Assembly (NCBI GenBank): GCA_023101505.1
Contig: LVZA01000001.1
Location: 1,488,001-1,552,000 of the forward strand
DNA: 64,000 nucleotides
Direction: 5' to 3'
Source of the DNA: Pasteurellaceae bacterium Pebbles2
GTDB taxonomy: Bacteria; Pseudomonadota; Gammaproteobacteria; Enterobacterales; Pasteurellaceae
Translations under genes and position numbers: made by a program
Shown: piece by piece, positions 8,575 through 14,589 of the stretch
Layout of the letters: the number at the start of each line of letters is the position of its first letter
How positions within the stretch are numbered: the first letter of the stretch is position 1
Notes under the pieces: model-generated
What the model saw: only the letters and a program-made list of their open reading frames with translations
What the model was told of the DNA's origin: nothing
The model's database searches: none

Positions 8575-8790
8575 TTAATCAAATCGGTAAATACGCTTCG
8601 GGGCAACTTGCCACTGGCAATATTCAACGCGTTTAGCCGCCCAATCCACATTGCCTTTTTCGGCGAAACGCTCCGCTTTTTGCCAACATTCCGCCGCTGT
8701 TTTATAGTCGCCTTGTCGTTCACATTGGGCGGCACGCTCTGACCATTGACGATAATTCGCACGTCGTTCAATTTGTTTTCGTATGTTCAT
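8575..8790 (-). CDS. ANR-family (AraC negative regulator-like) regulator
   Basis: 71 residues with the pattern of the ANR family: a helical repeat around YRQWSERAAQCERQGDYKTA, AAECWQKAERFAEKGN and VDWAAKRVEYC. ANR proteins bind AraC/Rns-type activators and repress them, and phage-borne members are common near P2-like replication genes (established for the family). The overlapping frame 8553-8771 lacks such similarity and is treated as a shadow. The host target is unknown. It lies in the early operon downstream of the Ogr-type gene. Confidence 0.7.
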   Translation of the reverse strand: MNIRKQIERRANYRQWSERAAQCERQGDYKTAAECWQKAERFAEKGNVDWAAKRVEYCQWQVAPKRIYRFD

Positions 8791-8914
8791 TTATCCACTC
8801 TCTTAAGTTGTTTTTTTCATCAAATCCCTAAAAAAAGGGTGCAAAAATCCCACGATTGAATTTTTTAAATTCAGCCGTGAATGTTTAAACAGTCATTAAC
8901 GAATAAGCAGAACG
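8791..8914 (-). promoter_or_regulatory. Leader/intergenic region of the ANR gene
   Basis: A 124-base gap between the Ogr-type gene and the ANR gene holds two short inverted repeats: CCCT-A6-AGGG near 8827 and TGAATTT-TT-AAATTCA near 8857-8872. No convincing promoter was found; the hairpins could tune read-through or mRNA stability. Confidence 0.3.
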
Positions 8915-9163
8915 CTAATTCATCGGCATTTCAATTTGATTTGGGTCGGTTTCATCTAAAGGCTTATTCAACCGCATCACCGCATCGGATTGTTCATAAC
9001 TGGCAATTTCGACTTGCACAATCTCCGACATCACCTGCATCTTGCAAGCGTGGCACGAATTACAATACACAATCGAACTGGTCGAGTGCATCGTCATACG
9101 GTCAGACGTTCGCACCACTAAATTTTTAGAACCACACTTCGCACAACGAATATCAACTTGCAT
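8915..9163 (-). CDS. ogr: Ogr/Delta-type late gene activator
   Basis: 82-residue zinc-binding protein of the Ogr/Delta family, which switches on P2-type late promoters by contacting the alpha subunit of RNA polymerase. Zinc ligands are seen as IRCAKCGSKN and YCNSCHAC (C-x2-C-x22-C-x4-C-like), with the conserved RTSDRMT block between them. Start ATG 9161-9163 follows AGGTGAG. In P2, ogr lies at the end of the D operon under late control; here it is inside the early operon, so late genes should be switched on as a delayed-early event. Confidence 0.8.
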   Translation of the reverse strand: MQVDIRCAKCGSKNLVVRTSDRMTMHSTSSIVYCNSCHACKMQVMSEIVQVEIASYEQSDAVMRLNKPLDETDPNQIEMPMN

Positions 9164-9188
9164 TAACTCACCTATTTTTTGTTATACT
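9159..9188 (+). promoter_or_regulatory. Probable promoter of the 9220 gene
   Basis: TTGCAT at 9159-9164 and TATACT at 9183-9188 with an 18-base spacer, followed by AAAGGAG at 9207-9213 just ahead of ATG 9220. Confidence 0.45.
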
Positions 9189-9219
9189 CAAAACCCCGAT
9201 TGCACAAAGGAGTTCATCT

Positions 9220-9492
9220 ATGAAAACTTACTTAAATCAACCGTCTATTCCATCTAACGACACGGAACTTGTCGCATTTTTAAATAGCCTTAATCCTGAA
9301 CAATATCAGCCGATAGAAGAGCGTGTTTACAAGATTGGCATTGAATTTCGGGGTTTTGTGTACCGCACGATTGTTTGTCATCATTGGAAATTATGTGATG
9401 ACATTGAGCAATATTTGAAACAGTCGTATTATCCGCTAATGCCACCGAAGTATCTTGACCGCTTGTATCAAGTGGACGATCAGAAAGACTAG
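9220..9492 (+). CDS. Rightward phage protein, unknown
   Basis: 90 residues, no recognised domain, with a plausible promoter and a good Shine-Dalgarno sequence (AAAGGAG, 6 bases before ATG). It runs against the early operon and overlaps the 3' end of the leftward gene 9290-9796 by 203 bases. Residue composition looks like a normal folded protein (aromatic-rich, for example FRGFVYRTIVCHHWKLC). As an opposite-strand gene in the early operon it could be lysogenically expressed, which is inference. Confidence 0.5.
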   Translation: MKTYLNQPSIPSNDTELVAFLNSLNPEQYQPIEERVYKIGIEFRGFVYRTIVCHHWKLCDDIEQYLKQSYYPLMPPKYLDRLYQVDDQKD

Positions 9493-9796
9493 CTAAAATC
9501 TGATTGTATTTAGCAATACTTTCTTGCCAACATTCTTGCTGTTCGTCTAACTGGGCTTGAAAGGTTTTAATTTGTGCACGACTTAACATACAATGGCAAC
9601 GTAAGTATTCCACTCTGTACGCCGCTTTAGCGATTTCAATGCCCTTTTGTTCAGCAAGAATAAGCAAATCGCCGATTAAATCTAAGGCTTCAGTTCTTGC
9701 TTTCATTGGTTCAAGCCACAAAGACGGCTCATTCCAGTCTAAATTTTTAACGCTTGCCAATTCACTAGCAAAATTCTTTTTGTTTAAGCGATACAT
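9290..9796 (-). CDS. Early-operon protein after cro, unknown
   Basis: 168 residues beginning 11 bases downstream of the cro-like stop, so it is probably the second gene of the lytic transcript. The first ~105 residues (starting MYRLNKKNFASEL and including ARTEALDLIGDLLILAEQKG) look like a genuine helical protein. The last ~65 residues are antisense to the 9220-9492 gene and look poorly structured, suggesting the original 3' end was replaced when that gene was inserted. A CII-like or replication accessory role is possible by place only. Confidence 0.5.
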   Translation of the reverse strand: MYRLNKKNFASELASVKNLDWNEPSLWLEPMKARTEALDLIGDLLILAEQKGIEIAKAAYRVEYLRCHCMLSRAQIKTFQAQLDEQQECWQESIAKYNQILASLSDRPLDTSGQDTSVALADNTTVSNIAQCHHIISNDDKQSCGTQNPEIQCQSCKHALLSADIVQD

Positions 9797-9807
9797 ACGC
9801 TCCCCCT

Positions 9808-10017
9808 TTAATTCCCACTAATCTCATCTAACGCCTGACAAAGTTCGTTAGTTGTTACCTGTCCTTTTGTGGCTTTCTCAATACGCCAAGCATATTTAGC
9901 AGAATATTCACCACCGTTTAGCCATTTTCTCACTGCGGTATGGCTAACATCACAGGCTTTTGCTAGTTCTAGTTGTGAACCGCAGATCTCAATGCCTTTT
10001 TGAATAACCTTGTTCAA
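9808..10017 (-). CDS. cro: Cro/YdaS-like DNA-binding protein
   Basis: 69-residue helix-turn-helix protein; HTH at about residues 10-32 with ICGSQLELAKACDVSHTAVRKW in the YdaS/Cro pattern and a conserved WLNGG just after. It is divergent from the CI-like repressor and faces the palindromic operator region, the usual place of Cro. It should repress the lysogenic promoter and be the first gene of the leftward lytic operon. Confidence 0.8.
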   Translation of the reverse strand: MNKVIQKGIEICGSQLELAKACDVSHTAVRKWLNGGEYSAKYAWRIEKATKGQVTTNELCQALDEISGN

Positions 10018-10043
10018 AGTTGCTCTCCTACTTGATTTTCAGA

Positions 10044-10158
10044 CAATATAAAACAAAAGTTTCTTTAAATCAAGTCTTAAAGTATCAATTATTATTAAAA
10101 AGTTTTAATGATTGATACTTTAAGATTGTTGATTTAAAGAAACTTTAGTTTTATATTG
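10044..10158. promoter_or_regulatory. cI/cro operator: 115-bp imperfect palindrome
   Basis: Arms 10044-10089 and 10111-10158 are inverted copies of each other, differing by about one substitution and a small insertion. The 21-base centre is itself a palindrome (ATTAAAA-AG-TTTTAAT). Sub-sites: TTGATACTTTAAGA inverted at 10076-10089 and direct at 10112-10125, with a third TTGATACTTTA near 10168, and AAAG-TTT-CTTT elements in both arms. It fills the divergent cro/cI intergenic region, so it must hold the repressor sites and both promoters. Confidence 0.8.
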
Positions 10159-10187
10159 TTAGAAAATTGATACTTTAGGGGGGCGTT

Positions 10188-10871
10188 ATGGATACTCTAG
10201 CTCAAAGATTAAGATACTTATTAGATACTCAGGGTGTAAGCCAGAATGCACTTGCTAAAATGATAGGTGTTACTCAGGCTTCTGTGGGTAAAATTATTCG
10301 TGGCGAAACTCTTGAACCTAAAAAAATTTACGAAATTGCCACCGCACTTAATGTGAATGTTGAATGGTTAAAAACAGGCAATGGCAATTCAACAATCGGA
10401 ATGACGGTTGTGCAAGCTGAACCTGATGATGAGCATACGCACCGTATCGATATTCTCGACGCACAAGCGGCAGCCAATCACGACGGCTTTGTTAATACTG
10501 ATTATCCCGAAATTATTCAATCGATTTGGTTTTCTGATGTGGGGGTAAACCAAATTTTAGGGCGTAAGTCTGCTAAAGGCGTGAGCATTATCAAAGTGCC
10601 AACAGACAGTATGATGCCGACAATCAGCCCACGAGATTTAGTCTTTATCGACACGACAGTAAACTATTTCACTACCGACGGCGTTTATATATTTAAGCTC
10701 AATGGGCATACATTTATCAAGCGACTGCAAATGCTCCCCAATGGCACATTATTAGCCAGCTCGGACAATACCAACTACCGCCCTTTTGAAATCACTGCCG
10801 ATCAATTCGACACCGCCGAAATTATCGGTAAATTCATTAGCGTTGTAGCGATTAATCCAAAAGATTTGTAA
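10188..10871 (+). CDS. cI: CI-like repressor with S24 (LexA-type) peptidase domain
   Basis: 227 residues. N-terminal XRE helix-turn-helix (residues ~15-40: SQNALAKMIGVTQASVGKII) and a C-terminal S24 domain with DSMMPTISPRDLVFID (the catalytic Ser next to the first Met) and VYIFKLNGHTFIKRL supplying the Lys. Such repressors self-cleave with RecA during SOS. GGGGGG just before the ATG gives a strong ribosome site. It is divergent from cro, so maintenance of lysogeny is the expected role, and the prophage should be SOS-inducible (family knowledge). Confidence 0.9.
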   Translation: MDTLAQRLRYLLDTQGVSQNALAKMIGVTQASVGKIIRGETLEPKKIYEIATALNVNVEWLKTGNGNSTIGMTVVQAEPDDEHTHRIDILDAQAAANHDGFVNTDYPEIIQSIWFSDVGVNQILGRKSAKGVSIIKVPTDSMMPTISPRDLVFIDTTVNYFTTDGVYIFKLNGHTFIKRLQMLPNGTLLASSDNTNYRPFEITADQFDTAEIIGKFISVVAINPKDL

Positions 10872-10930
10872 CTAACGCCCTAGCCGTGCTGAGCGGTTGG
10901 GAGATTAACTTAAACCAAGAGGGATTTATA

Positions 10931-11611
10931 ATGAGAAAATTATTAGCTTTAAGTTGCTGCGCATTGGCATTGACTGCTTGTAAAACCGAAGTGGAAAAAG
11001 ACGTTTCGTTAAATACATTATTGAATGAACCTATTAAAACGGAAATGGCGCTATTAAATGTGGAGATTGCCAGCTGTAATAGCCGCGAAGATAGCCGCAA
11101 GCCATCAGATTCGTTAATCGGTATTCAAGAAAAAATACCGAGTGTTTTTGCGAATGCAAAATATAAAGAATGTTTTTCTAAAAAGATGAATTCATTCGCC
11201 AGTTTTGAAATTCCAATTGGTATCGGTAAAGTAGATGATGATACTAAATTGGAAAATGATATTAACATTTATAGCTATAAGAGCCGTCAGTTAAATGTGA
11301 AAACAACGGACAAATTAGCGAAAAATATTCGTGATTTTGTCAAGAGAGAATATATCTCGAACTTGGAATTTAATATTTTGTTAAACGTCAAAAATGATAC
11401 TGAAACATCACATCAATTTACTGTGTATTCGGCTTATGTTGACAATGCCCCAACAACGTTAAATTTAATTAAGTTAGATAAAGGTAAGGCGGTGAATATT
11501 AAATTATCTAACGCTTCGGCTGATGCTTTATGGCGTTATGAAAAAATCGGTCCTGTATATGTTTTAAGTTCGCCATTTGATATTGATGAAGTAACAAAAA
11601 CTAAAGAATAA
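10931..11611 (+). CDS. Prophage lipoprotein, lysogenic-conversion candidate
   Basis: 226 residues starting MRKLLALSCCALALTAC: a clear signal peptide with lipobox LTAC (Cys at residue 17), so an exported lipoprotein. The preferred start at 10931 has GAGGG upstream; a longer in-frame extension lacks a signal. The body contains no recognised enzymatic motif. It is transcribed with or just after cI on the lysogenic side, so it is likely made in the lysogen and could alter the envelope (for example phage exclusion or serum/host interaction); this is inference. Confidence 0.7.
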   Translation: MRKLLALSCCALALTACKTEVEKDVSLNTLLNEPIKTEMALLNVEIASCNSREDSRKPSDSLIGIQEKIPSVFANAKYKECFSKKMNSFASFEIPIGIGKVDDDTKLENDINIYSYKSRQLNVKTTDKLAKNIRDFVKREYISNLEFNILLNVKNDTETSHQFTVYSAYVDNAPTTLNLIKLDKGKAVNIKLSNASADALWRYEKIGPVYVLSSPFDIDEVTKTKE

Positions 11612-11715
11612 CATCATTTCTAGTCATTGCTTGAACTAGAGCAATAATTAAGGGAAATTTCCACAAATAAAAGGGAAATTTCCTTTTTTATTTGCAAAAT
11701 TTTTGCTTAAAACGC

Positions 11716-11743
11716 TTGCGTTTATTATTGAATAAGGTATAAT
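11716..11743 (+). promoter_or_regulatory. Promoter of the Ibs-like toxin mRNA
   Basis: TTGCGT at 11716-11721 and perfect TATAAT at 11738-11743 with a 16-base spacer. Predicted start near 11750, giving a ~70-base structured leader: hairpin TCTAGC-AGGGG-GCTAGA at about 11751, then ACCCCAC/GTGGGGT (about 11776-11799) before the toxin. Confidence 0.65.
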
Positions 11744-11744
11744 A

Positions 11745-11922
11745 AAAACGTCTAGCAGGGGGCTAGATACAGCAAACCCCACGCTGTTCAGAGTGGGGTC
11801 GCAATAAGGAACTGGATTATGATGATTAAAGTGTTAATCCTAGTTGCTTTAATTTTAGTGAGTTTTAACGCTTACTAATTAAAGCCAAGTCCTAGCGGTA
11901 ACTGCAATTACCGCTAGGCAGT
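11745..11922 (-). ncRNA. Predicted Sib-like antisense RNA
   Basis: On the minus strand, TTGATT (11952-11957) and TAGTAT (11929-11934) are spaced by 17 bases and could start a transcript near 11922. It would begin with the perfect 11-bp hairpin CCTAGCGGTAA/TTACCGCTAGG, cross the whole toxin ORF in antisense, and end at TCTAGC-CCCCT-GCTAGA followed by CGTTTTT near 11745. Length about 178 bases. The layout (antisense RNA covering toxin ORF and leader) matches Sib RNAs of E. coli in organisation. Entirely predicted from sequence; no expression evidence. Confidence 0.5.
11819..11878 (+). CDS. Ibs-like type I toxin peptide (19 aa)
   Basis: ORF MMIKVLILVALILVSFNAY. It strongly resembles the E. coli Ibs toxins, 19-residue inner-membrane peptides such as IbsC (from memory MMRLVIILIVLLLISFSAY): same length, MM start, hydrophobic core and SFxAY end. 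The AGGAACTG Shine-Dalgarno region at 11807-11814 is complementary to CAGTTCCT at 11919-11926 past the stop, so the 3' end can fold back and hide the start, as in hok-type toxin mRNAs. Own promoter at 11716-11743 and an overlapping antisense RNA prediction. Too short for standard gene calling. Expected to damage membrane potential if overproduced (family knowledge). Confidence 0.7.
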   Translation: MMIKVLILVALILVSFNAY

Positions 11923-11971
11923 TCCTAAATACTAAACAATTATTAAAAAAAAATCAATAAGGAAAGGAAAA

Positions 11972-12190
11972 ATGGCAAATTCTAATACAGAACACAGTAA
12001 AAAATTACGGGCTAAACACGCTGCAGAATATAACAAAAGAATGGTAGCCGAAGGGAAAATTAAGCCAATCTCATTACGTTTGCCTGCTGAAATCAGCGAT
12101 GAATTTGTGGCAATTTTGGCAGAATTTGGCGAAACTCGCCCCAAAGCCGTTGCCGCCTTGTGTGAATTTGTTCGTCAGCACCGTAAATAA
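11972..12190 (+). CDS. Small ribbon-helix-helix-like protein
   Basis: 72 residues: a basic N-terminal half (KKLRAKHAAEYNKRMVAEGK) and then KPISLRLPAEISDEFVAILAEFG, a beta strand plus helix pattern like ribbon-helix-helix DNA-binding proteins. Preceded by AAGGAAAGG. Directly downstream are two perfect 12-bp palindromes (12195-12225), which are plausible targets. It could regulate the following gene, itself, or act as an antitoxin; all of this is inference from fold and place. Confidence 0.6.
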   Translation: MANSNTEHSKKLRAKHAAEYNKRMVAEGKIKPISLRLPAEISDEFVAILAEFGETRPKAVAALCEFVRQHRK

Positions 12191-12194
12191 ATTT

Positions 12195-12225
12195 TGGAAT
12201 ATTCCACAAAAATTGGAATATTCCA
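12195..12225. promoter_or_regulatory. Tandem perfect palindromes TGGAATATTCCA x2
   Basis: Two identical 12-bp perfect palindromes at 12195-12206 and 12214-12225, centres 19 bases apart (about two helical turns), just upstream of ATG 12241. Classic spacing for cooperative dimer binding on one DNA face. The candidate regulator is the neighbouring ribbon-helix-helix-like protein. Confidence 0.65.
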
Positions 12226-12240
12226 GCGTAAGGGGAAAAA

Positions 12241-12744
12241 ATGGAAATAGACAGAGTGTTGCAAAATAAAGTATTACATTGTTTAAAAGAGCAATATTCA
12301 TTATTTGTCACACCGAAATTGATTTATTTTGCGTGCATAGAAAATCAGCCTATCCCAGCTGACGATTTTGATGTGCAGATGTTAGCATTGCGAGATAGTG
12401 TAGATCTTACTGTGATGAAACATTTACGTGATAATTTAGCTTATTTGGCTGAGCATAATTTAATTGAGCCAAAATCAGATAGCTATAAAATCACCGCCAA
12501 GGGAATAGATTTCATCACAAATGACGGTGGATTATCTCAAATTCTAAACGTAACAACGGTGAGATTGTCGCCTGACACGTTAGAATTATTAGTCAATGCT
12601 ATCAATCAATCTTCGCTAAACCCGACCGATAAGCAAAAATTGCTTGCTCAGCTAAAAGAGCTGCCTGTCGAGAGTATAAAACAAATATTGATTGGGTCGA
12701 TGGTCTCATTTGCAGTGCCTGTTCTACTTGCTCAGGTCTTATAA
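12241..12744 (+). CDS. Winged-helix-like protein with hydrophobic C-terminus
   Basis: 167 residues. Residues ~1-100 look like a winged helix (VMKHLRDNLAYLAEHNLIEPKS then KITAKGIDFI). A linker with polar repeats precedes an amphipathic region and a hydrophobic tail IKQILIGSMVSFAVPVLLAQVL that could insert in or touch the membrane. AAGGGG lies 7 bases before the ATG. The tandem palindromes upstream suggest tight control. The 3' end overlaps the leftward gene at 12602-12913. Family not recognised; transcription factor or membrane-acting effector are both possible. Confidence 0.6.
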   Translation: MEIDRVLQNKVLHCLKEQYSLFVTPKLIYFACIENQPIPADDFDVQMLALRDSVDLTVMKHLRDNLAYLAEHNLIEPKSDSYKITAKGIDFITNDGGLSQILNVTTVRLSPDTLELLVNAINQSSLNPTDKQKLLAQLKELPVESIKQILIGSMVSFAVPVLLAQVL

Positions 12745-12913
12745 TTCTCTCTAATTTAAATGTATTCATACCGTCATCACTTTGTGATACCAGTTTGAAT
12801 AATCCATAGCCGAAGCCTAGATTGGCAATAAATTCTTTATGGTCGGTCTTGGCTTCAGCAAATAATCCTGTTGTATGAAATACCATTGCTGAAATAGTAA
12901 TTTGTTCATTCAT
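12602..12913 (-). CDS. Leftward phage ORF after D, unknown
   Basis: 103 residues starting MNEQITISAMVFHTTG with GGGGG upstream, 9 bases after the D stop, so probably co-transcribed with the tail genes. Only the first ~56 residues are free of overlap; the rest is antisense to the rightward gene 12241-12744 and may be a replaced 3' end. In P2 the ogr gene occupies this position, but no zinc motif is present here. Function unknown. Confidence 0.45.
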   Translation of the reverse strand: MNEQITISAMVFHTTGLFAEAKTDHKEFIANLGFGYGLFKLVSQSDDGMNTFKLERIIRPEQVEQALQMRPSTQSIFVLYSRQAALLAEQAIFAYRSGLAKID

Positions 12914-12922
12914 ATAAGCCCC

Positions 12923-14098
12923 CTATTTCTTCTTCACTTCCACATCACTCTCAACCTGTAACTCACACTCAACTTGCGTGGTAAATCCGCTGTCGTTAAT
13001 GTTGTGCGTTACTTTGCTGATAATCCAGTCCGAGCCGTCGATCATTTCTTTAAAGCCGCTTAACACTAAAGGCATTTCGGGCATTAGTTCAGGTTCGCCA
13101 AAGGCAAGACTAAGCGAAAAGGTGGCAACGCCTCGCTTGAGTTTATCAAAGGCAGATTTTGCCCCTGTAATTGCCGATTGTTCACTGGCGTAGGTGTGGC
13201 GTAGCGTTTTGATCTGATCACTATCGCTGGTAATCGGTTCTTGTTGTTCAAGTACGTTGTATTTTCTTTTGCTTAAACGTTGCCCTTTCACTGTGCCATT
13301 TTTGAGCTTTCGCCCTTTGGTCATTTTGGCTTTTTTAGTGATTTTAGAATTTTCATCAATGATGATTTCGCCACGTTTACCTGTGTCGGTATTGTGCCAA
13401 TAAGCCCGCACGGATTTGTAGTTATCGCTTTCTGCAATGCTGAATTGATAATTGTCGCCCAGCTGGCGGGTGATTTCAAGCGGCGGAATGTTTTGCCCTT
13501 TGGCGGTTTTACCTTTCCCAGTGGGCATAAATAATAATGTGCCGTTTTTCACTGTGGCAATGGCATCGTGCTGTTCGGCTAGTCGGGTCAGTAGATTAAT
13601 ATCACTTTCGCTCGTTTGGTCGATATGCTTAATTTGTGTGGCGTGAAATTGTTCGGCAATCATCGCTTTTAATTGATTTTCTTTCGCAATTTTTTCCACA
13701 AGGGCAGTGAGTTTAATTTGGTGGAAAGAACGTTCTTTCTTTTCACTTAATGAGCCTTTTAAATCGGCACTTCTTGCTCGAATATTCACTTTATCGGGCG
13801 CACCGCTAAAACTTACTTCATCAACCAAATAACGCCCTTTGTTAATTAAGGGTAAACCAGCCCAGCCAATCGCAACTTGAATAATCGCATTGCGTGGCGG
13901 TAGGGCTAATTGTCCGTCGTGATCGCTTAACTCTAATTCCAACATATCTGCTTCAAAGCCCCGATTGTCGGCAATAGATAGGCTGATTAGGCGGTCATTG
14001 ACAATTTGGGTGATGTCTTTTTCTTGCTTGTCTTTGGTGATAATCCGCACGTTAAATTGTGCGGTGCGGTGATTGTGCATTAAAAACTGGTCAAGCAT
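12923..14098 (-). CDS. D: Tail protein gpD (late control D family)
   Basis: 391-residue homologue of P2 gpD, the hub/spike-associated baseplate protein. N-terminal region FNVRIITKDKQEKDITQIVNDRLISLSIADNRGFEADMLEL begins with the family's typical D-x-Ex(L/V)xLxD pattern, followed by LTRLAEQHDAIATVKNGTLLFMP. A central lysine-rich stretch (KKAKMTKGRKLKNGTVKGQRL) is a linker. It overlaps the U stop by one base, the standard U-D order. A second ATG six codons in is an alternative start. Confidence 0.9.
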   Translation of the reverse strand: MLDQFLMHNHRTAQFNVRIITKDKQEKDITQIVNDRLISLSIADNRGFEADMLELELSDHDGQLALPPRNAIIQVAIGWAGLPLINKGRYLVDEVSFSGAPDKVNIRARSADLKGSLSEKKERSFHQIKLTALVEKIAKENQLKAMIAEQFHATQIKHIDQTSESDINLLTRLAEQHDAIATVKNGTLLFMPTGKGKTAKGQNIPPLEITRQLGDNYQFSIAESDNYKSVRAYWHNTDTGKRGEIIIDENSKITKKAKMTKGRKLKNGTVKGQRLSKRKYNVLEQQEPITSDSDQIKTLRHTYASEQSAITGAKSAFDKLKRGVATFSLSLAFGEPELMPEMPLVLSGFKEMIDGSDWIISKVTHNINDSGFTTQVECELQVESDVEVKKK

Positions 14099-14535
14099 TA
14101 AATATTCCCCATTAATTGGCTTGCAACATTAATGAGCGACGGATCATCTGTGCGTTTTAATTGCATTGAAAACTCAATCGCTCGGGCTGCGCCGTCGGCA
14201 AAAAATTCACTGTTTTCTTCGTGAATATTCTCAATCACATAAAAGCCTAATAACATAAAACTCGCCCCTTCAATTAAGGGAAATGCACCGCCACTATCTG
14301 CCATCAAGCGGAGAGCAGCAACGCTTAGATTTCCCCCTGTAATTTCAGGAATAAGCCGACAAGAAAGGGTGATGCTGTCGTTATCTTTGCCGGTAAATTG
14401 TGTTTTAGGCATTGCCCCGATAACGCTATTGGTCGGGTGTCGCCAACTGGTATCACGGCTCATTGATTGATAGGGGATTGTGCGTTGGCAAAATGGAAAT
14501 ACACCAAGAATGGCAAGGGCGAAATTTTGTAACAT
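14098..14535 (-). CDS. U: Tail protein gpU
   Basis: 145-residue homologue of P2 gpU, a tail assembly/baseplate protein needed before sheath polymerisation. Start at ATG 14535 (MLQNFALAILGVFPF) chosen because the longer reading frame begins in non-conserved sequence. Recognisable: PYQSMSRDTSWRHP near residue 20, FYVIENIHEENSEFFADGAARAIEFSM near the C-terminus. Followed with one-base overlap by D. An inverted uptake-signal pair lies directly upstream. Confidence 0.85.
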   Translation of the reverse strand: MLQNFALAILGVFPFCQRTIPYQSMSRDTSWRHPTNSVIGAMPKTQFTGKDNDSITLSCRLIPEITGGNLSVAALRLMADSGGAFPLIEGASFMLLGFYVIENIHEENSEFFADGAARAIEFSMQLKRTDDPSLINVASQLMGNI

Positions 14536-14551
14536 AATGCGTCCCATTGGT

Positions 14552-14581
14552 AAAAAGTGCGGTGAAAATAACCGCACTTTT
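14552..14581. terminator. Inverted uptake-signal pair
   Basis: AAAAAGTGCGGT (14552-14563) and ACCGCACTTTT (14571-14581) form an 11-bp stem between E' and U. It is in the middle of a late transcription unit, so as a terminator it would be partial; it may have been acquired by exchange with host DNA. Confidence 0.55.
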
Positions 14582-14589
14582 GTTGCTTG

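Noticed and set aside
8553-8771. Alternative leftward ORF overlapping the ANR gene
   Set aside because: The 8575-8790 frame shows the ANR family pattern and the expected spacing; this frame shows none and is low in complexity.
10044-10158. Terminator or CRISPR-like repeat
   Set aside because: A single dyad with no repeat-spacer pattern and no T-run; its place between cro and cI fits operators. No CRISPR array was seen anywhere in the window.
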